Assembly (NCBI GenBank): GCA_010279815.1
Contig: QEOQ01000206.1
Span: 962,020-1,026,019, forward strand
From: Brachionus plicatilis
Taxonomy: Eukaryota; Rotifera; Eurotatoria; Ploima; Brachionidae
Direction: 5' to 3'
DNA: 64,000 nt
Shown: one piece after another, positions 49,001 to 62,484 of the stretch
How the letters are laid out: the number at the start of each line of letters is the position of its first letter
Numbering within the stretch: the stretch's first letter is position 1
Notes under the pieces: model-generated
What the model was told of the DNA's origin: nothing
Database searches by the model: none
Seen by the model: the letters and a program-made list of their open reading frames with translations, nothing else
Made by a program: the position numbers and the translations under genes

Positions 49001-51006
49001 TTAGTAAAATTTGCTCTTTGTTTTTTTTTTATTTATTTATCTCTTTTTTTTTTAACTCTGAGATATGAAAAAGAATTTTTTTGCTTTTTTTTTGAAAATT
49101 TTTGAAAAAAATTACGTGATTTTCTAAAATTTTTATTTTTTAATTATTAGTAAAAATTTCTATAATATGCGCTAATCAGAAACAAAGGAAAGGTATAGCA
49201 ATCAGTTAAAATGAGATAGAAATTTCGAAAATTGTGCACTACCTAATTTTAATATACTTGTGTATATTAAAATTTACAATAAATTTAATCTAGTATAAAT
49301 AATTTAAACTTGTTGATTTGATTCTTATAATTAAAAGCAAATATTTAATTTACATGTTCCTAGTTGTCTGTTCGAGTGTTACCACAGACTCAAGTCGCTA
49401 AAGCCAGGCTCAGGGTTGATTAAAAATTAATTTTGAATCAATGTTTAATCAATTTTAATTAGAAAATTTTCCTCTATTTTCAGTGAGATTTATTCCATTT
49501 CACGAAAGTAATTTTGATAAATTTTATCTTCATTATCAGCAGTAAAAGCTATTTTGAAATAAGCATATGGTTTAATAATATTTTTTTCATCCTGAATAGT
49601 AGGACTCAGAAATCTAAATTTATGAGAACAAGTTGCAAAATATGGAAAGCGAATTTCAACTGAGCTAATTTTTGTAAAAGCTTGAGTTGAACGATTTGCT
49701 CGATTCTGATAACAATCAGCTAAAACTAGTACATAATTACGGAGTTTTACTTAATTGAATTTGATTTAGTTAAATGAATCAAGTTTCTAAAATAACTACA
49801 GGGAGATGAACAAAAAACAGAAAACAACTACAACTTTTCTTTTTATTTTACTTCTTGCTGAAAGGAACTGAATTAATTATGTAAAAAAATTATCTTTTTT
49901 TTTTATTTTTAATTAAATAACTACTACATTTTGGGATCTTGTGGTATATTTAGAAAAGATTGTTTCGGTATTGAGGAATTTCGATTGGCTTTGTAGCACG
50001 AACAACTGCTTTTAGATTGTTTTTAATCATAGACTCTGTAGTCATATAAATATAAGTGTCATTTATTTATGTTTTATTCCAGCAGCAGTTCAAGTCGTTG
50101 TTGGTTTTTTGATAAAATTTTTTTATCTTTATTCTGTTAGATGATTATAATTAAGTTATTAATAAATTTAATGTATTTCTTATCAAAAATAAACTCGAAA
50201 TTTTCATAAAAAAAGCTTTTAGTTCATGCTTTTTTTTTTGCTTTTACAAGCCCGAACGAATGCTTTTTTTTTTAAATTAATAATTTTTCCGTGAATCGTT
50301 TTTAAATAAATTTTATATTTATTTTGTTTTTTAACTTTTTAATCAAAATTTTGATGATTGATCATTTCTAAGTTTTCTCTTATCAAAGTTGGATTTTTAT
50401 GTGATAAAGCTCGTTTTAGCTTCTAATTCTAAATTTTGCGGATTAATAATTAATTAAAAAATCTAAATTTATTTATTTAATAACGAGCTGAAACCTTATC
50501 AGCTTAGGCAAAAGATTTTTAAACAAATTTTTTATCACAAAGTCACATAGATTATTTAAAATTTCTCAGAATTTTGATTTCGATCCAAAGCAAACATATT
50601 TTTTACGAGTTCTCTCTTTTGTTTATATAAAAAACTATGACTTTAACTCTTAGTTTTGATAAATTTTTAATACTAAGCATTATCTTTTTGAATAACAGTC
50701 TTCTTTTATTGAGTTCGTTAAATCACCTATCATCACTCACTAAAAAAATGGAATAATTATGAGCCATTATGGCATTATTTTCAGAAAATAAACATTCAGT
50801 CTTGATGAAAAACTTCAATTTTTTTTTGGCAATCAAGCTATCTGTCAAATTCAAACAAAATTTAATCAAAAATTAAGCACATTAAGAGCTCAGTGGCATT
50901 TTAAAATTAAATAATTATTTTTTTATGAAGAAAAATTTATTGTAAAAGATAGTATTTAGATTTTATTTGGTAAAGTCGAATAATGTTATAATGCTTTCGC
51001 ACAAAT
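43007..51006. other. 8 kb region with no recognisable gene
   Basis: The longest such stretch in the window, between IPO11 and the NALF gene. It is A+T-rich throughout. The longest open frames (43381-43605, 45134-45328, 47178-47372, all minus) are short, rich in Lys/Asn/Ile/Leu/Phe, and lack motifs or splice context. I saw no large inverted repeat, tandem array or tRNA. Because NALF starts just to the right, part may be its regulatory region or an upstream non-coding exon and intron. Confidence 0.5.
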
Positions 51007-54000
51007 ATGGTTCTATACTACCAACAAACAAATACGGACAACCAAATAAAAGAGAACCGCAGCACATACAGCATCAACGAGCCCAAGGACAGACTTGGCT
51101 CGTATTTGTTAAATGCCATCGACTACCAGCACCAAAAAATAAAGACCCATATTTTTTTGTCTATTAGCTTTTGTTTTTTTTGTCTCTTCAGTCAGCTCAC
51201 AAAATTATTTATAAAAATTTTTGATTTTTTCACCAAGTATTTGCCAAGATGTAAAAAAAAATCGCGTCACCAAACCAGTTTTATCAAAAATCTAAAGAGT
51301 ATTGTTGTGATATGTTTATTGTCCTCATCGGAAACAGTCTCGGCTAGCAACCAAAATTCGACTGGCCTCAACAAGACTTTAAATTGTGAAAAAGTCTTAA
51401 AAAAAAGACTTTTTTATGACGAAAATTTGTTCAAAGAATTAAAAATGAACGAAACACTTATCAATTTATACAGATCTTGTTACAAGGATGCATTTCACGA
51501 GTACAAATCGTCAAACTTTTTTGTTCCTAATCCCGGTCAGAGAGAATGTTTTATTAATCAAATAGAGCCAAATCATATACTTTATGAACTTATTTTTAAT
51601 AAAGATAAAAAGTTAATACCTCAAAGTGTTTTAGATAGGATAGATCTTGTGTGTAATGACAATCAGCTAATGGACCTGGATAGAGCATTTTTTTTGATTG
51701 AATACGAACATTCACTTTGCGGAAATATTTTCAAAAATTCGGTAAAAAATTCTTATCTAAAAGAATACATTTTTAAAGAAAATGATCAAGTACAACACAG
51801 CAATAAAATTCACTCGGTCTCCAGTCGTCATCATCACAATAGGCGTTACGATTTTCCCCGTGTAATGTCTCAAAAATTATACTCTATTGCCAACAGCAGC
51901 AATAAACCGAAACCGAATGAGGCAAACAGTTCAAAATTTAGAAATATTAATTTAAATTCTCAAAAAACACATCTCAACAATTGTTCATTGATTCTGTTGA
52001 ACGTTTATCTTTTATCTCATACAGCAAGTTGTTCTTTCGCCGATTTTGTCGAAAGTTTAAATCATTTCGACTGTATGTCAAATTATTTTTCTGTTAGATC
52101 AAATTGTAATAAATGTCAAGTGAGTTTAATTTTATTTTTTTTTATTTATTCCATTTTGTTCTATTGTTTTTTTTGATTTGATATCACTTAAATTTAAATC
52201 AAAATTTTATAGCTTTATTTAATATTTATAAAAAAAATCTTTTTTTTTCAATGATTAAGATGATTAATATTGCTACAATCAAAAATGAATCTTATTACTA
52301 TATAAAGGTAAATTAGATTAGCTGATGATCATTTTATTAAAGAATTTATCCATTTTGTGTCGAGAAAATTTAAAAAACATATTTAAAAAAAAAATGGATT
52401 AAAAAATGTGAATCACAAAATTAGTTTATTTTAAAATTAATATGAAAAATCTATCAAATAAAAAAATTACAAAAATATTTTTTTCCGTACCATTGACCAT
52501 TTCTATTTTTTAAAAATAAGCTTTACAATAATTTTTTTACCTAATCTAAAACAAAAATTTGGAAAAGTATTTAATTTGTATTTTACTTACTCACTTTTTT
52601 GAATATTGAAAAATTTTCAATTGCCTTTTCAGTTTATTTTTTTATGTTTCAGCGCCTATTCTAAAAAATCTACAAAACCTGATTCCCAATTTAAGGTGGC
52701 ATTAAATTTCATAATTAACTTTAATATTATGTTTTTTATTTTTTTGAATATCTTAATACTTATTTTATAATTGTCGATTTATTTTAGTGCTGCTCATCCG
52801 ATTTCTAAAATTGCTATAAAATTGTTTATCGAAAGTGACTCAAGTGAAAATTTTAATCAAAGATCTAGATTTTATAGTAAGGCTTTAAATTTTATACCAG
52901 AATAAACTTTAAAAAGTTTTTATGTCAATAAAAGAAATAGTTTTATGAGAAAGGAATCTTCAAAATTATTCATGACATGATTTTTTCCAGGATTGAGAAA
53001 AACATTCGAAAAACATTTTTTACTTATTTGCTTTAATTATACTTATAATCCTTCTTAAAAACATTGAATCATATTTTTTAAAATAATAAGTTTTTTTTCT
53101 AAATATTTTGTCGAACCAATTAAATTGTAGCTGAATCTTTAGTAAATTAATAGAAATGTTGGATTTTTTAATTTACCGTATTCCCTTGTTCGATAATGCA
53201 GCGCCACAACCTAGAACACATCATTGGCGCAGGCGCTATACTAAATCTCGCCCATGTTAAATTCAACTTAACTTGTGTTGCATGCGCCAAAACCGTATTT
53301 CGGGTTGTGGCGATGCACTATATCCAGGGCCTTGAGAATGGTGCTGCATTATTTGAATGATTTAAAAAGAAAATATAAAAATAATTCAAGACAATATTTT
53401 TTAATTTTAAATTCTTTTTTATTTTTAAACTTTAATGCCGCACCAAATACTTAATTAAAAAAAATTCTTTTTTTTTTTTTAAATATTATCCCTTTGCTAA
53501 ACTTAAATAATGCAGCACCATTCTCAAGGCCCTGGATATAGTGCATCGCCACAACCCGAAATACGGTTTTGGCGCATGCAACACAAGTTAAGTTGAATTT
53601 AACATGGGCGAGATTTAGTATAGCGCCTGCGCCAATGATGTGTTCTAGGTTGTGGCGCTGCATTATCGAACAAGGGAATACGGTATAAATAGAAAATTTA
53701 AATTTAAATTTTCAAATTTAATCTTATGCAATGATTTTTAAAATTTTCTGTATTTAATAAAATATTACTCTCAATTTTAATTAATCGATTTATTTAACAA
53801 GAATGCATACAAAAAATGGTTATGTTCATCTATGATTCCATACTTTTTTGAAAATGACATATTAGCAAAACCATGTCAGCATTATTGTTACACTGTTGAA
53901 AATATGTGCCCATTTTTCCGACCTACAGATAGCTACGGAGGGCAGCCTGTTTTTCACTGCCGTAATGTTGTGCAAGTAATGGAGTCAAAACCAGATGGCT

Positions 54001-54471
54001 ATGAAGACGATGATGAGAACTATATTGATGAAGGTTTAAATTTTAACTTTAAAAAATCCAAAAAAATTAAATAACCATTTTTTAGATAAATTTGATGATG
54101 ATCGCTGCTATGGCGAATGTAGAGATACGAACAAAAATCAAACTCAAATGAAAGTTGATCTTAATTTGATTATAAAAGAAAAAATGAGCTCTTTAGTTTA
54201 TTCGAATTCAAACTTTATTCAAAATTTATCTATAGATTCAATGTTTGACATATGGATTAAGCTTAAGTCTAACCAAAATTCAAACATTAATCGCTTTGCT
54301 CCGAGTAAAGTTGATTTTAGCTCCAGTTTCAATTCAAAGGGTCGTTTTAATAATTTTGATGAATGCCTTTTTGGCTTTCAACCGGTTATTTCGTCTTCCG
54401 GACAACTTTTAAAATACAATTCAGTTATTAATTTTGTATTGATTATTTTATTTAAATTTTTAATTCCTTAA
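51007..54471 (+). CDS. NALF1: NALF/FAM155 homologue, NALCN channel auxiliary factor (3 exons)
   Basis: FAM155/NALF proteins, like yeast Mid1 and nematode NLF-1, are cysteine-rich extracellular partners of the NALCN sodium leak channel. Exons 51007-52119, 53802-54033 and 54086-54471 join to 577 codons including the stop. An N-terminal membrane segment (about residues 47-68, THIFLSISFCFFCLFSQL) is placed as in vertebrate NALF1. The diagnostic part is the cysteine-rich domain. NCNKCQ in exon 1 joins NAYKKWLCS in exon 2, matching the family CK.VYKAWLCS. It is followed by PCQHYCYTVENMCPFFRP and YGGQPVFHC, matching the family CKQYCLEV.T.CPF and YGG...F.C. The C-terminus is hydrophobic (VINFVLIILFKFLIP), also seen in the family. 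The 1682-base first intron contains a palindromic element. The long poorly conserved middle and the exact start remain uncertain. Confidence 0.87.
53174..53685. mobile_element. 512 bp palindromic element in NALF intron (type B)
   Basis: Arms about 53176-53360 and 53494-53683 are near-perfect reverse complements (e.g. CAGCGCCACAACCTAGAACA and its complement), with an A+T-rich loop of about 135 bases. The tips are CCGTATTCCCTTGTTCG and its complement, flanked by TA on both sides. TACCGTAnnCCCTTG is shared with the 746 bp element at 30964-31709, and the whole right arm with the relic at 7019-7113. An open frame inside the right arm (53451-53663) is a by-product of the repeat. Confidence 0.9.
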
Positions 54472-55883
54472 AAGCGTCTATTTGTGTTAATTTGTAAATA
54501 AACACTTATTAAAATAACTTTAGAATTTTTATTTTTATTAAATTGGATTTATAAAATTATAAAAAACTTCATTAAATCATAAAATAAAAAATTAATCATG
54601 CACTCTATAATTTTCGACATACAAATAATAATAATATACAAATAAATAAAATTAATAAATCTAATAGACAGTTAAATATCTTTTTGACAATTAAGCAAAA
54701 AATTATGTATACTAATATATATTAAAGTATAATTATATATTATAAATATTATAGTATATAATTAGTTAATAAAAATAATAATAATATTTGTGTCTAATTC
54801 AAAGCCCTCGATTATGCCTAACTGATTTCTCTCCATGTAATCACTAAAAATAAACATTAATTAAAAGGTATTTAATTAAAAATTCATGGAGTAAATGGAA
54901 TCACAGAACCATGATATCTTTTTAATTATTAGTTCGAAAACATTCTAAAATCTTCTTATTAATTATAAATTAATTCACATGTTTTAAGAATTTCGAGTAT
55001 TAATTCAATTATTTGACTTTTTTTTCATTTTATTTTTCAATTCGATCATTTTATTTGAAAATCTATAAATTTTTCTTCTTTATATGAATAATTAAAATTG
55101 ATTTTTGAATAAATAAAAAAACTTTTTTTATTAGCTAATAAGTTCATTTTCATAAAAATTATCCAGCTTATTTAATTTAAGGATACCAAGAATATGTTAG
55201 ACGCTTAGTTAGACAACAATTGTGAACATAATTTGCTAAAATATTGAAAAAAACAAAAAAAATTTCATGAAAAACCGTTTCAAAATCTAAATCTAATCAA
55301 GATATAATCGGTATTTACCGTGTATTTGTCATGGCTAAAAAAATCTCAGAAATGATTAGTAAATCATTTAATGTTAAAATAATTCAATAAATAAAATCGA
55401 TATTTTTTTTTAAATTATTTAGTCTTGACAAAATTTTAATAATCTTCACTGCTAAATTAATTAATTAACCTCAAGAATATTTTCTCTTCATTTGTCTTTA
55501 ATCAATTATTTTCTCCAAAATATTTTACTCAAATGTTTTCAATACCATTAATTATTGATTATTTAAATAATCCATAATGACGCATTATAATCTGCGTAAT
55601 ATACAATTTATTAAGTCAACTGTATCTTACCATTTTAAAGGAAATGAAAAAAGATTACTTTACATTCTAATGTAGCTAATTTAAATAATTACTTAAGCTT
55701 TTTTACGTAGCATGGATTATTTTATTTGAAAATATTTCCTGTTTTGTGTTTCTGTAAAATTTTCGTTCAAAAAATAGAAAAGCTTAAAAAAATACAATGA
55801 TCAATTTTTGTTTCAAGAAATTCTATACTGAAAATTTAAAAAAATTTTTTTAATGAAGGTTAAATCCAAGAAAAACAAAACTG
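54472..55883. other. Intergenic spacer between NALF and PDE9A
   Basis: A+T-rich with a TATA-type simple-sequence patch at about 54705-54780. It holds the NALF 3' end and the PDE9A promoter. No other gene supported. Confidence 0.5.
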
Positions 55884-58800
55884 ATGGGCATCGGAGCTTT
55901 GTCAGGCGTCAATCAATCAAGCAAATCTATCTACATAGATTACAAAGGAAAAATTCACAAGGTATTATAAAGCATGTTTTAGAAATTTTTATTGCTTTTT
56001 TTTTGTTATCAAAATTTTTATTATTTAATATTCTACAATCTAAAAGGAGTCTAAAAATTTTAGTTAAATTAAAGTTAAAGTAAATTTTTTTTTTAAATTA
56101 CATAACTTCAATACAAGGAGTTTTTAATACTTGATGAAATCATTTGAATTGCTGTCGAGCATAAACTTTTTTCTTGTTTATTCAGAAAAAGCAAACTAGT
56201 TCAAATAATTAATCAAAACAAATACACTCTTAAAAAAAGGAACTTTTGGCATTTTTTTATTTTACTCGATTTTACCTAGTTAATGGAGATATATCGTGAA
56301 TTTCATAATAATACAGGAATTATTTAAATCATGAGATAAGCTTAAAAAGAATTTTTACCTTAAAAATGAAAGGAAAAAATTTTTAAAATATATATTCATG
56401 TTTAAAAAATTAACTTAATTTAACGATTGACATGATTCTTTCTTTAAAAATATTGTTATTAAATTGGTACATTATTAATTTTTTTATTCAGATTTTATAT
56501 AATGAAAAACTGACCGAAATTCTAATTTAGCTTTCTAAATTATTTTTTTAAGGTAATTTTTTCTAGAAATTCAAGCAACCAAGAGCTCCAATATTTAGTA
56601 AAGACGGCATTGAAGACAAACAAGTTTGTTATAATTTTTTGATAAACACTATTTAAAGGAGTAAATTTATTTTTAAAACTTTTCAAAAGGCGTGCTCAAA
56701 TAATTTTGAAAGATTCAGATGAAAACTGCATACAACTTTCGCCATCGATTCCAATAAATCCAATTAGGTTAATAAAAGAAAATTTCAATATAAAATGGTT
56801 TTTTTTGTAAGTATCAAATTTTAGCAATCCGTACAAAGTGGAATTTTTGGACCTTAGCTCTCATAGTAAATTTTTTGAATTGTATCTAAATTTATTACTT
56901 TTTTTTCTTCAAGATGGAATAGAAAATAAAAATAACGATGATACAAAAACTCCTCAAGAATTTCTTGCACAAGTAGTAAAAGAGTTTTCAAAGTAGCATT
57001 AAATTTTAAAAATAAAAAATGTATAATTATTTAGCTAATTTAAAGAGCTATTAAATTCGAGGATTCGAAAAAAGAACTAATGGATAGAATAACAAATTTA
57101 GAGAACCGAATAGATGGTTCGAGAAGTTGATAAAATTAAAATTTCTAAACATTATTTAAATGATCAAATGTTTAATTTTTTAGTGGAGAGTCTGAAAGCT
57201 ATAGAAGTCGAAAAATGCCGAAAAGAAGTCAAAGACCTAAGAGAGATGTTCCAAAAGGCTTCTTTACCTAAACAAGAGGATAGAACTAAGTTTGAAATGT
57301 TTTTTTTTTTTATTTATTTAATTAATTGAATTTTTTTGCGTAAATTAATACAATCAAATTTATTAAAAGATTATTTTTTATTAAAATAAATTATATTCAT
57401 TTAAAAGAAAGCAAATCATGGAAAATATTCCTAATTATCAAAAATACCAGCTTTCGCAAGAAACCATTCAATATTTAAAAACACCTACATTTAACATTTG
57501 GCATTGGGAAGCTAATGAAGTAAAAAATTAAAACAATTAAAAAAAAATTTTTAACCAAGAATTGAAGATGCTAACGCTAATTGAGCATATGTATCATGAA
57601 TTAGGGTTAGTAAAAGAGTTTAACATCAACCCTACTACGCTCAAAAGATGGCTAGTAAATAAAAAGAGTTGAATTTATTAATTAAATTAAATTTGTCATA
57701 GTTATGCATACAGGCAAACTATAGAAACAATCCGTTTCACAATTTTCGGCATTGCTTCTGTGTGGCTCAAATGATGTACGGAATGATTCATTTGTGCAAT
57801 TTACAGTCATGTATGACAAAAATAGAAATAGCAACTTTAATTACGGCTGCCATATGCCACGACTTGGACCACCCTGGTTATAATAATGCGTAAAAATCAC
57901 CTATTTGCCAAGAGTCAAAAAAATTTTAATCTTAAATAACAAGTTATCAAATAAATGCTCGAACTGAATTGGCCATTCGATACAATGATATTTCGCCTCT
58001 TGAAAATCATCATTGTGCTGTTGCTTTCCAAATTTTGTCAAATCCAGCCTGTAATATATTCTTTAATGCTTCTGATGAAACTTTTAAAGAAATAAGAGGA
58101 GTAAAATTGGCATAATTTAATTGAATTTAGATGATATTTTTTAACTTAGAATATGGTAAAACTAATTCTGGCAACAGACATGGCAAAACATAAAGAAATC
58201 CTAGCTGAACTTGAAGAATACGTTGCTTCTTTTGATTTTAAGAACAAGGACCACATGAATGCAGTAAATTAAGTCTAAATTCATTTTTTAAGATTTAATT
58301 TTTTTTTAAAAAGCTAAAAATGATTTTGATCAAATGCTGTGATATTTCAAATGAAGTTCGACCTATGGAAATATCTGAGCCTTGGTTGGATTGCTTATTG
58401 GAAGAGTACTTTAATCAGGTAATAAAATATGTCCTGAATTTATTTAAAATGCTTTCTTAAATATAATAAATTTAAATTTAAAATAAATTGCTAAGTAATC
58501 AGTTTATTTTTTTTTTGTTTGTTTTACCAAAATTTAACTTATAATATTCGGTAATTTTAAGGAATTTGACGTTAATTTACGTAAAATTACGTAAAAATCA
58601 AGTTTCATTGTATGTTAAAAAAATGAAGAATTTAAAATAAATCCAGGCCTGGATTAAAGCATAATTTTTTTTTCTAAATCAATTTTTTTAATAAATATTA
58701 ATTTTGCTTGATTTATTTAAAAATATCTATTAATAGCTGTTCAGTCATGAATATTCACACAGTATTTTCCTGAACGTTCACGGTGATAATTTTTCACGAA

Positions 58801-60557
58801 TTTTCATTTTCTGTAACAAATTTACATGATATCAAGTAATTTTATACAATGTACTTTTATTTTACATGTTTCTTACAACATTTCGTGTAATTTTACGTAA
58901 ACTTAAGTACATTATTTGTTGTAAATTTTTTGTAATTTTTTGCAAAAATTTAATAGTTCTTGTAAGAAATGGTAAGAAATAGTAAAAAGATTACAATTTT
59001 AAATTTTAAATCATTAATTTTTTAAAAGTATATTCATAATGGCTATTCCCTGTAAAATAAAAGCACTGTATATATTTAAAAAAAAAAAAAGTTTAATTTG
59101 ATTTAAAAGATATGAAATAGCAGAGAGACAGTTTTTAAATGCGTTTCTCAGATTTAAAAAAATTGTAGAATATTATTATTTTTTTTTCAAATTTTAAGAA
59201 TATAGCCAATTCTAATTTAATTTATTGAACGCCTTACTTGGCTCGGTCACGCACTCGTAAAGTCTGTTCCCCTCTTTTCTGCTGTCTACTGATCGCTTAT
59301 CTAGCTATAGATTATTTTCTTAGATAGTTTGATTATCTATTAGCTAAAAGAAAAAAAAATAATTTACATTATTATCCTAAACTTTCTGTATGGACATTTT
59401 AGTAAGTTTCGTAAATTTAATTTTTAAATTTCGAAAATTTTTTAAAAGATTTGTATTTTATCTTTAAATATAGTTAATTTAGGTAAATTTTTGTAAAATT
59501 CACATTGCTTCATTATTGATTTAACAAAAGAAGATTTTAAAATTCATATATTCTCTAAATTTAAAAAAAATAGTGTTGGGATCCGAACAAGAGGACACAA
59601 ATCCGGCCAAAAAATTTTAAAACCATGACCATGTCCGCATTAACCGGCCAACTTTTTGGCGGGCGGTCATTAGGCCGTCAACAAAATTGTCTTATTTTTT
59701 GGCCGTCCAAATGACCTCAAAAAACCGTCCGTGAAATGGGCCGGTTTGCTCTGATCGCATCTAACACAAAAAAAAAATAATGATATTCTCGAATAATTTT
59801 TTTTGAAAATTCTTGAAAGATAATGAACGCTTGTGAAAATTATTTGTGAATGGTCATGAATTTTACTCTTTACATAAAATCCATAATATTTTCAAAATAG
59901 AAATGTACATCACTAAATTGATGATGAAGTTGACAGCTTTTTATGAAATATCAAAGATTCAATTTTTATGATAAGAATTTTTACTATCTACACGTTTTTT
60001 GTATTTTAAGATATTCTGAAAATAAAGTTGATTTTTGCTGTTGTTGCTAAAAAAATCTTTAAATGTCTTCAAAAAAATGAGTTCCTTAAATTAATCCGTA
60101 AATTAAGTTCCTTAAATTAATTAACAAATATAAAATTCAATGAAATTATTTATTTAAAAAAACAAGATTCGAATGAAGTTTAAAGTTTAATATGAAATAT
60201 GGTTTTTTAACAATTTTAACTTTAAAGTCCGATCGTGAGAAAGAAGAAGGCCTTCCAGTTGCTCCCTTTATGGATAGGTAAATTTTAGGATTTTTTAAAA
60301 AATTTTAAGCTTTAAAAAAATTTTTTAGGGAAAAAGTAACAAAACCTGGGGCTCAAGTTGGTTTCATTAAATTTGTTCTGATACCAATGTTTGAGGCGGT
60401 TGCAAAAGTAAATTTTTCTAATTTTTAAATAATTTTTATTTATAATTTTTTGTTTCAGATATTTCCAATTGTTCAAGAAACAATGGTTACAACTTTATAT
60501 CAATCATACAACAGATATAGTCAATTGATTGAAGCTGAAAAGAAAGACAAAAAATAA
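55884..60557 (+). CDS. PDE9A: cGMP-specific 3',5'-cyclic phosphodiesterase 9A (16 exons)
   Basis: High-affinity cGMP hydrolase. Exons: 55884-55961, 56553-56623, 56690-56767, 56825-56865, 56914-56992, 57046-57116, 57184-57289, 57408-57519, 57568-57654, 57702-57889, 57944-58100, 58150-58263, 58314-58418, 60228-60277, 60329-60407, 60459-60557. They give 505 codons including the stop (human isoforms about 500-593). The N-terminus MGIGALSG and [11 protein letters not shown] joined to VIFS match human PDE9A. A helical linker follows ([15 protein letters not shown]). The catalytic domain has the metal-binding [25 protein letters not shown] and LATDMAKH. Gln in GAQVGFIKF is the invariant purine-binding residue. 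The first exon lies in a frame overlapping a longer chance frame (55853-56083). Introns are about 45-70 bases except the first (591), the seventh (118) and intron 13 (1809), which holds repeats. Confidence 0.95.
59573..59767. mobile_element. Possible MITE in PDE9A intron 13
   Basis: A patch richer in G+C than its surroundings, with imperfect terminal inverted repeats (GTGTTGGGATCCGAACAAGAG at the left; GTGTTAGATGCGATCAGAG on the other strand at the right). It is internally rich in GGCC/CCGG words. A target duplication cannot be read because both flanks are A-rich. No coding capacity. Confidence 0.5.
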
Positions 60558-62484
60558 ATTCATTTATTTCCTTATAGTATTAGAATATAGACGGTTTATA
60601 TTTTATAAATATTTGTGAAAAAAAATATTATTTTTACTAAAAATACAATACAAAAAGCAATTGAAAATTTAAAATTTATGTATGTTTATTCGTTTATCTG
60701 TTTATCATACTACACTTAAAAAAATAAATGGAATAATCGTTTTTTTAACCATCACTTTGAATTATATTGGATGTAGGCATTGTGAAATTTTCATTCTAAA
60801 CTTCCAATACAAAAAAGAAAAAATTTTATGATCTTTGTCATAATTGTCAACTTGTTCTGAAAAAGAAATATAGTGAAAAAACTTATGTTTCACCAGCTGC
60901 ATTTGTTTCAGACTACCGCATTTGGTGAAACAAAAGTTTTTTCACTTTGTTTCATTTGCAAGATTCATTCATTCAGAACAAGTTTTTTACAATCATTACA
61001 AAAGTTATAAATTTTATTCCTTTTTGTATTAGAAGTTTTATATGAAATTTAACAACGCTCTGGATTTAGAATATTTGCTTCGTCATTCAATTGATTATTT
61101 TTTTGAAATTTCTAGTTTCGGCTAAGTTAATTTATTTTCTCAATTATCTTTATTATTTTAAACATTTTTAAAGCTCACTTAGTGATCGACTGCTAATTTT
61201 TTATTATTAAATATTCTTAGCTTTTTGAAAATAAATGTTTTAAAAATTATGAAAAAAAGTGATATTTTATACTTAAATGCAGAAAATCGGTTGTTACAGA
61301 TCCTTTGGAAAATAGCTGGTTGAGTGATGACATGGATAAAGGTTTTCATGTCCTCGTAGTTTAGATCATATCGTTAAAATCTCATAATGGATCTAACTGA
61401 GATACAATGTGGATTAAATTTTCTCATTTTTTTTTCTCATTTTGTCTAATTTAGATCTCAAAAAGAAAGAAACTTCAAATATTGAATTACTATTAAGTTT
61501 TGACAAGGTAAGGTCTTAATTTGATATGTGATGATAAAATTTTATTGAAAATCTTATAATTTTTCATTAATTTATTGAAAAATTTTATATTTAATTAAAT
61601 ATTAAAATTCGTATTAAAAGATCAATTTTTAGTCTTAATGAGATACCAATGCCTTTTAATTTAAGATTTCATATGTAATTTACATAATGTAGTTTAAAAA
61701 ATTTTACACAAGACATATTTTAAGTCAAAAAACAAACAAAAATACAGCAAATAATTTGAAAATTAAAGTACGAATTTGTATAAGAAATTTGTTTATATTC
61801 TTGGAATTCTAAAAAATTTTTATTTAACGATCAATCATTTTAACATGTTTTAATATTTTTTTTAAGGCTTTGATAACGGTCTTTTAAATATTCTGCTTTT
61901 CATGTTACAGACTTTTATGGAACGAATGCATCATTTAAACAAAGTTTTTGTCAAAAATAGCAGGTCCTTTGAGTGTTAGAAAAGACAATTATTTTAATTT
62001 CTGCATAAAAAAATTTATAAAACTAAATTAATCTTAAAAAATAACCAAATGTTATTAATATGAAATTTTACAATTTTAATTTCAATTGTTTCCTTGATAT
62101 TATGGTATTAACAAACCAGCATTTCGTGTAAGAAAGAATTTGTCAAAATGTAAATAATTTTACATTTTTACATTTTCATATTTTTATATTTATTAATAGT
62201 TTTTGTGCAAAATTTCCGAAAATTTTCATTTAGAATTTTCATGAGTAGGTTTTTTTAAAAATTTCTGTAATATTGCACCTAAACTATTAACCAATATAAA
62301 AATATCAAAATCTAAAATTATTAGCATTTTTACAAGAATTTTTATTTTGAAATCAATTCTTATTTGATCAAAATTTAATGAGAATGACTGCGGAAAGATA
62401 TTTTATCTTCGTGTAGCTAAGTCTTAGAAAAGATAATTATCTTTATTAAGACTTAAAAAAATTCCAGGTAATTTTTATTCTTGA
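60558..62484. other. Spacer between PDE9A and the Ty3/gypsy fragment
   Basis: A+T-rich; AATAAA occurs soon after the PDE9A stop. It contains the palindromic repeat annotated at 60784-61052. No gene supported. Confidence 0.5.
60784..61052. repeat. Foldback element downstream of PDE9A
   Basis: Inverted arms with several mismatches: CAACTTGTTCTGAA against TTCAGAACAAG, an outer pair CTTCCAATACAAAAA against TTTTTGTATTAGAAG, and an inner pair GTGAAAAAACTTATGTTTCACC against GGTGAAACAAAAGTTTTTTCAC. Total length about 270 bases. More diverged than the palindromes at 31 and 53 kb. Confidence 0.75.

Noticed and set aside
53451..53663. 70-codon minus-strand frame
   Set aside because: It lies in the right arm of the palindromic element and is mirrored in the left arm, so it is repeat sequence and not a gene.
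55853..56083. 76-codon plus-strand frame at the start of PDE9A
   Set aside because: The overlapping frame from 55884 gives the PDE9A N-terminus and splices in phase to exon 2, so the longer frame is chance.
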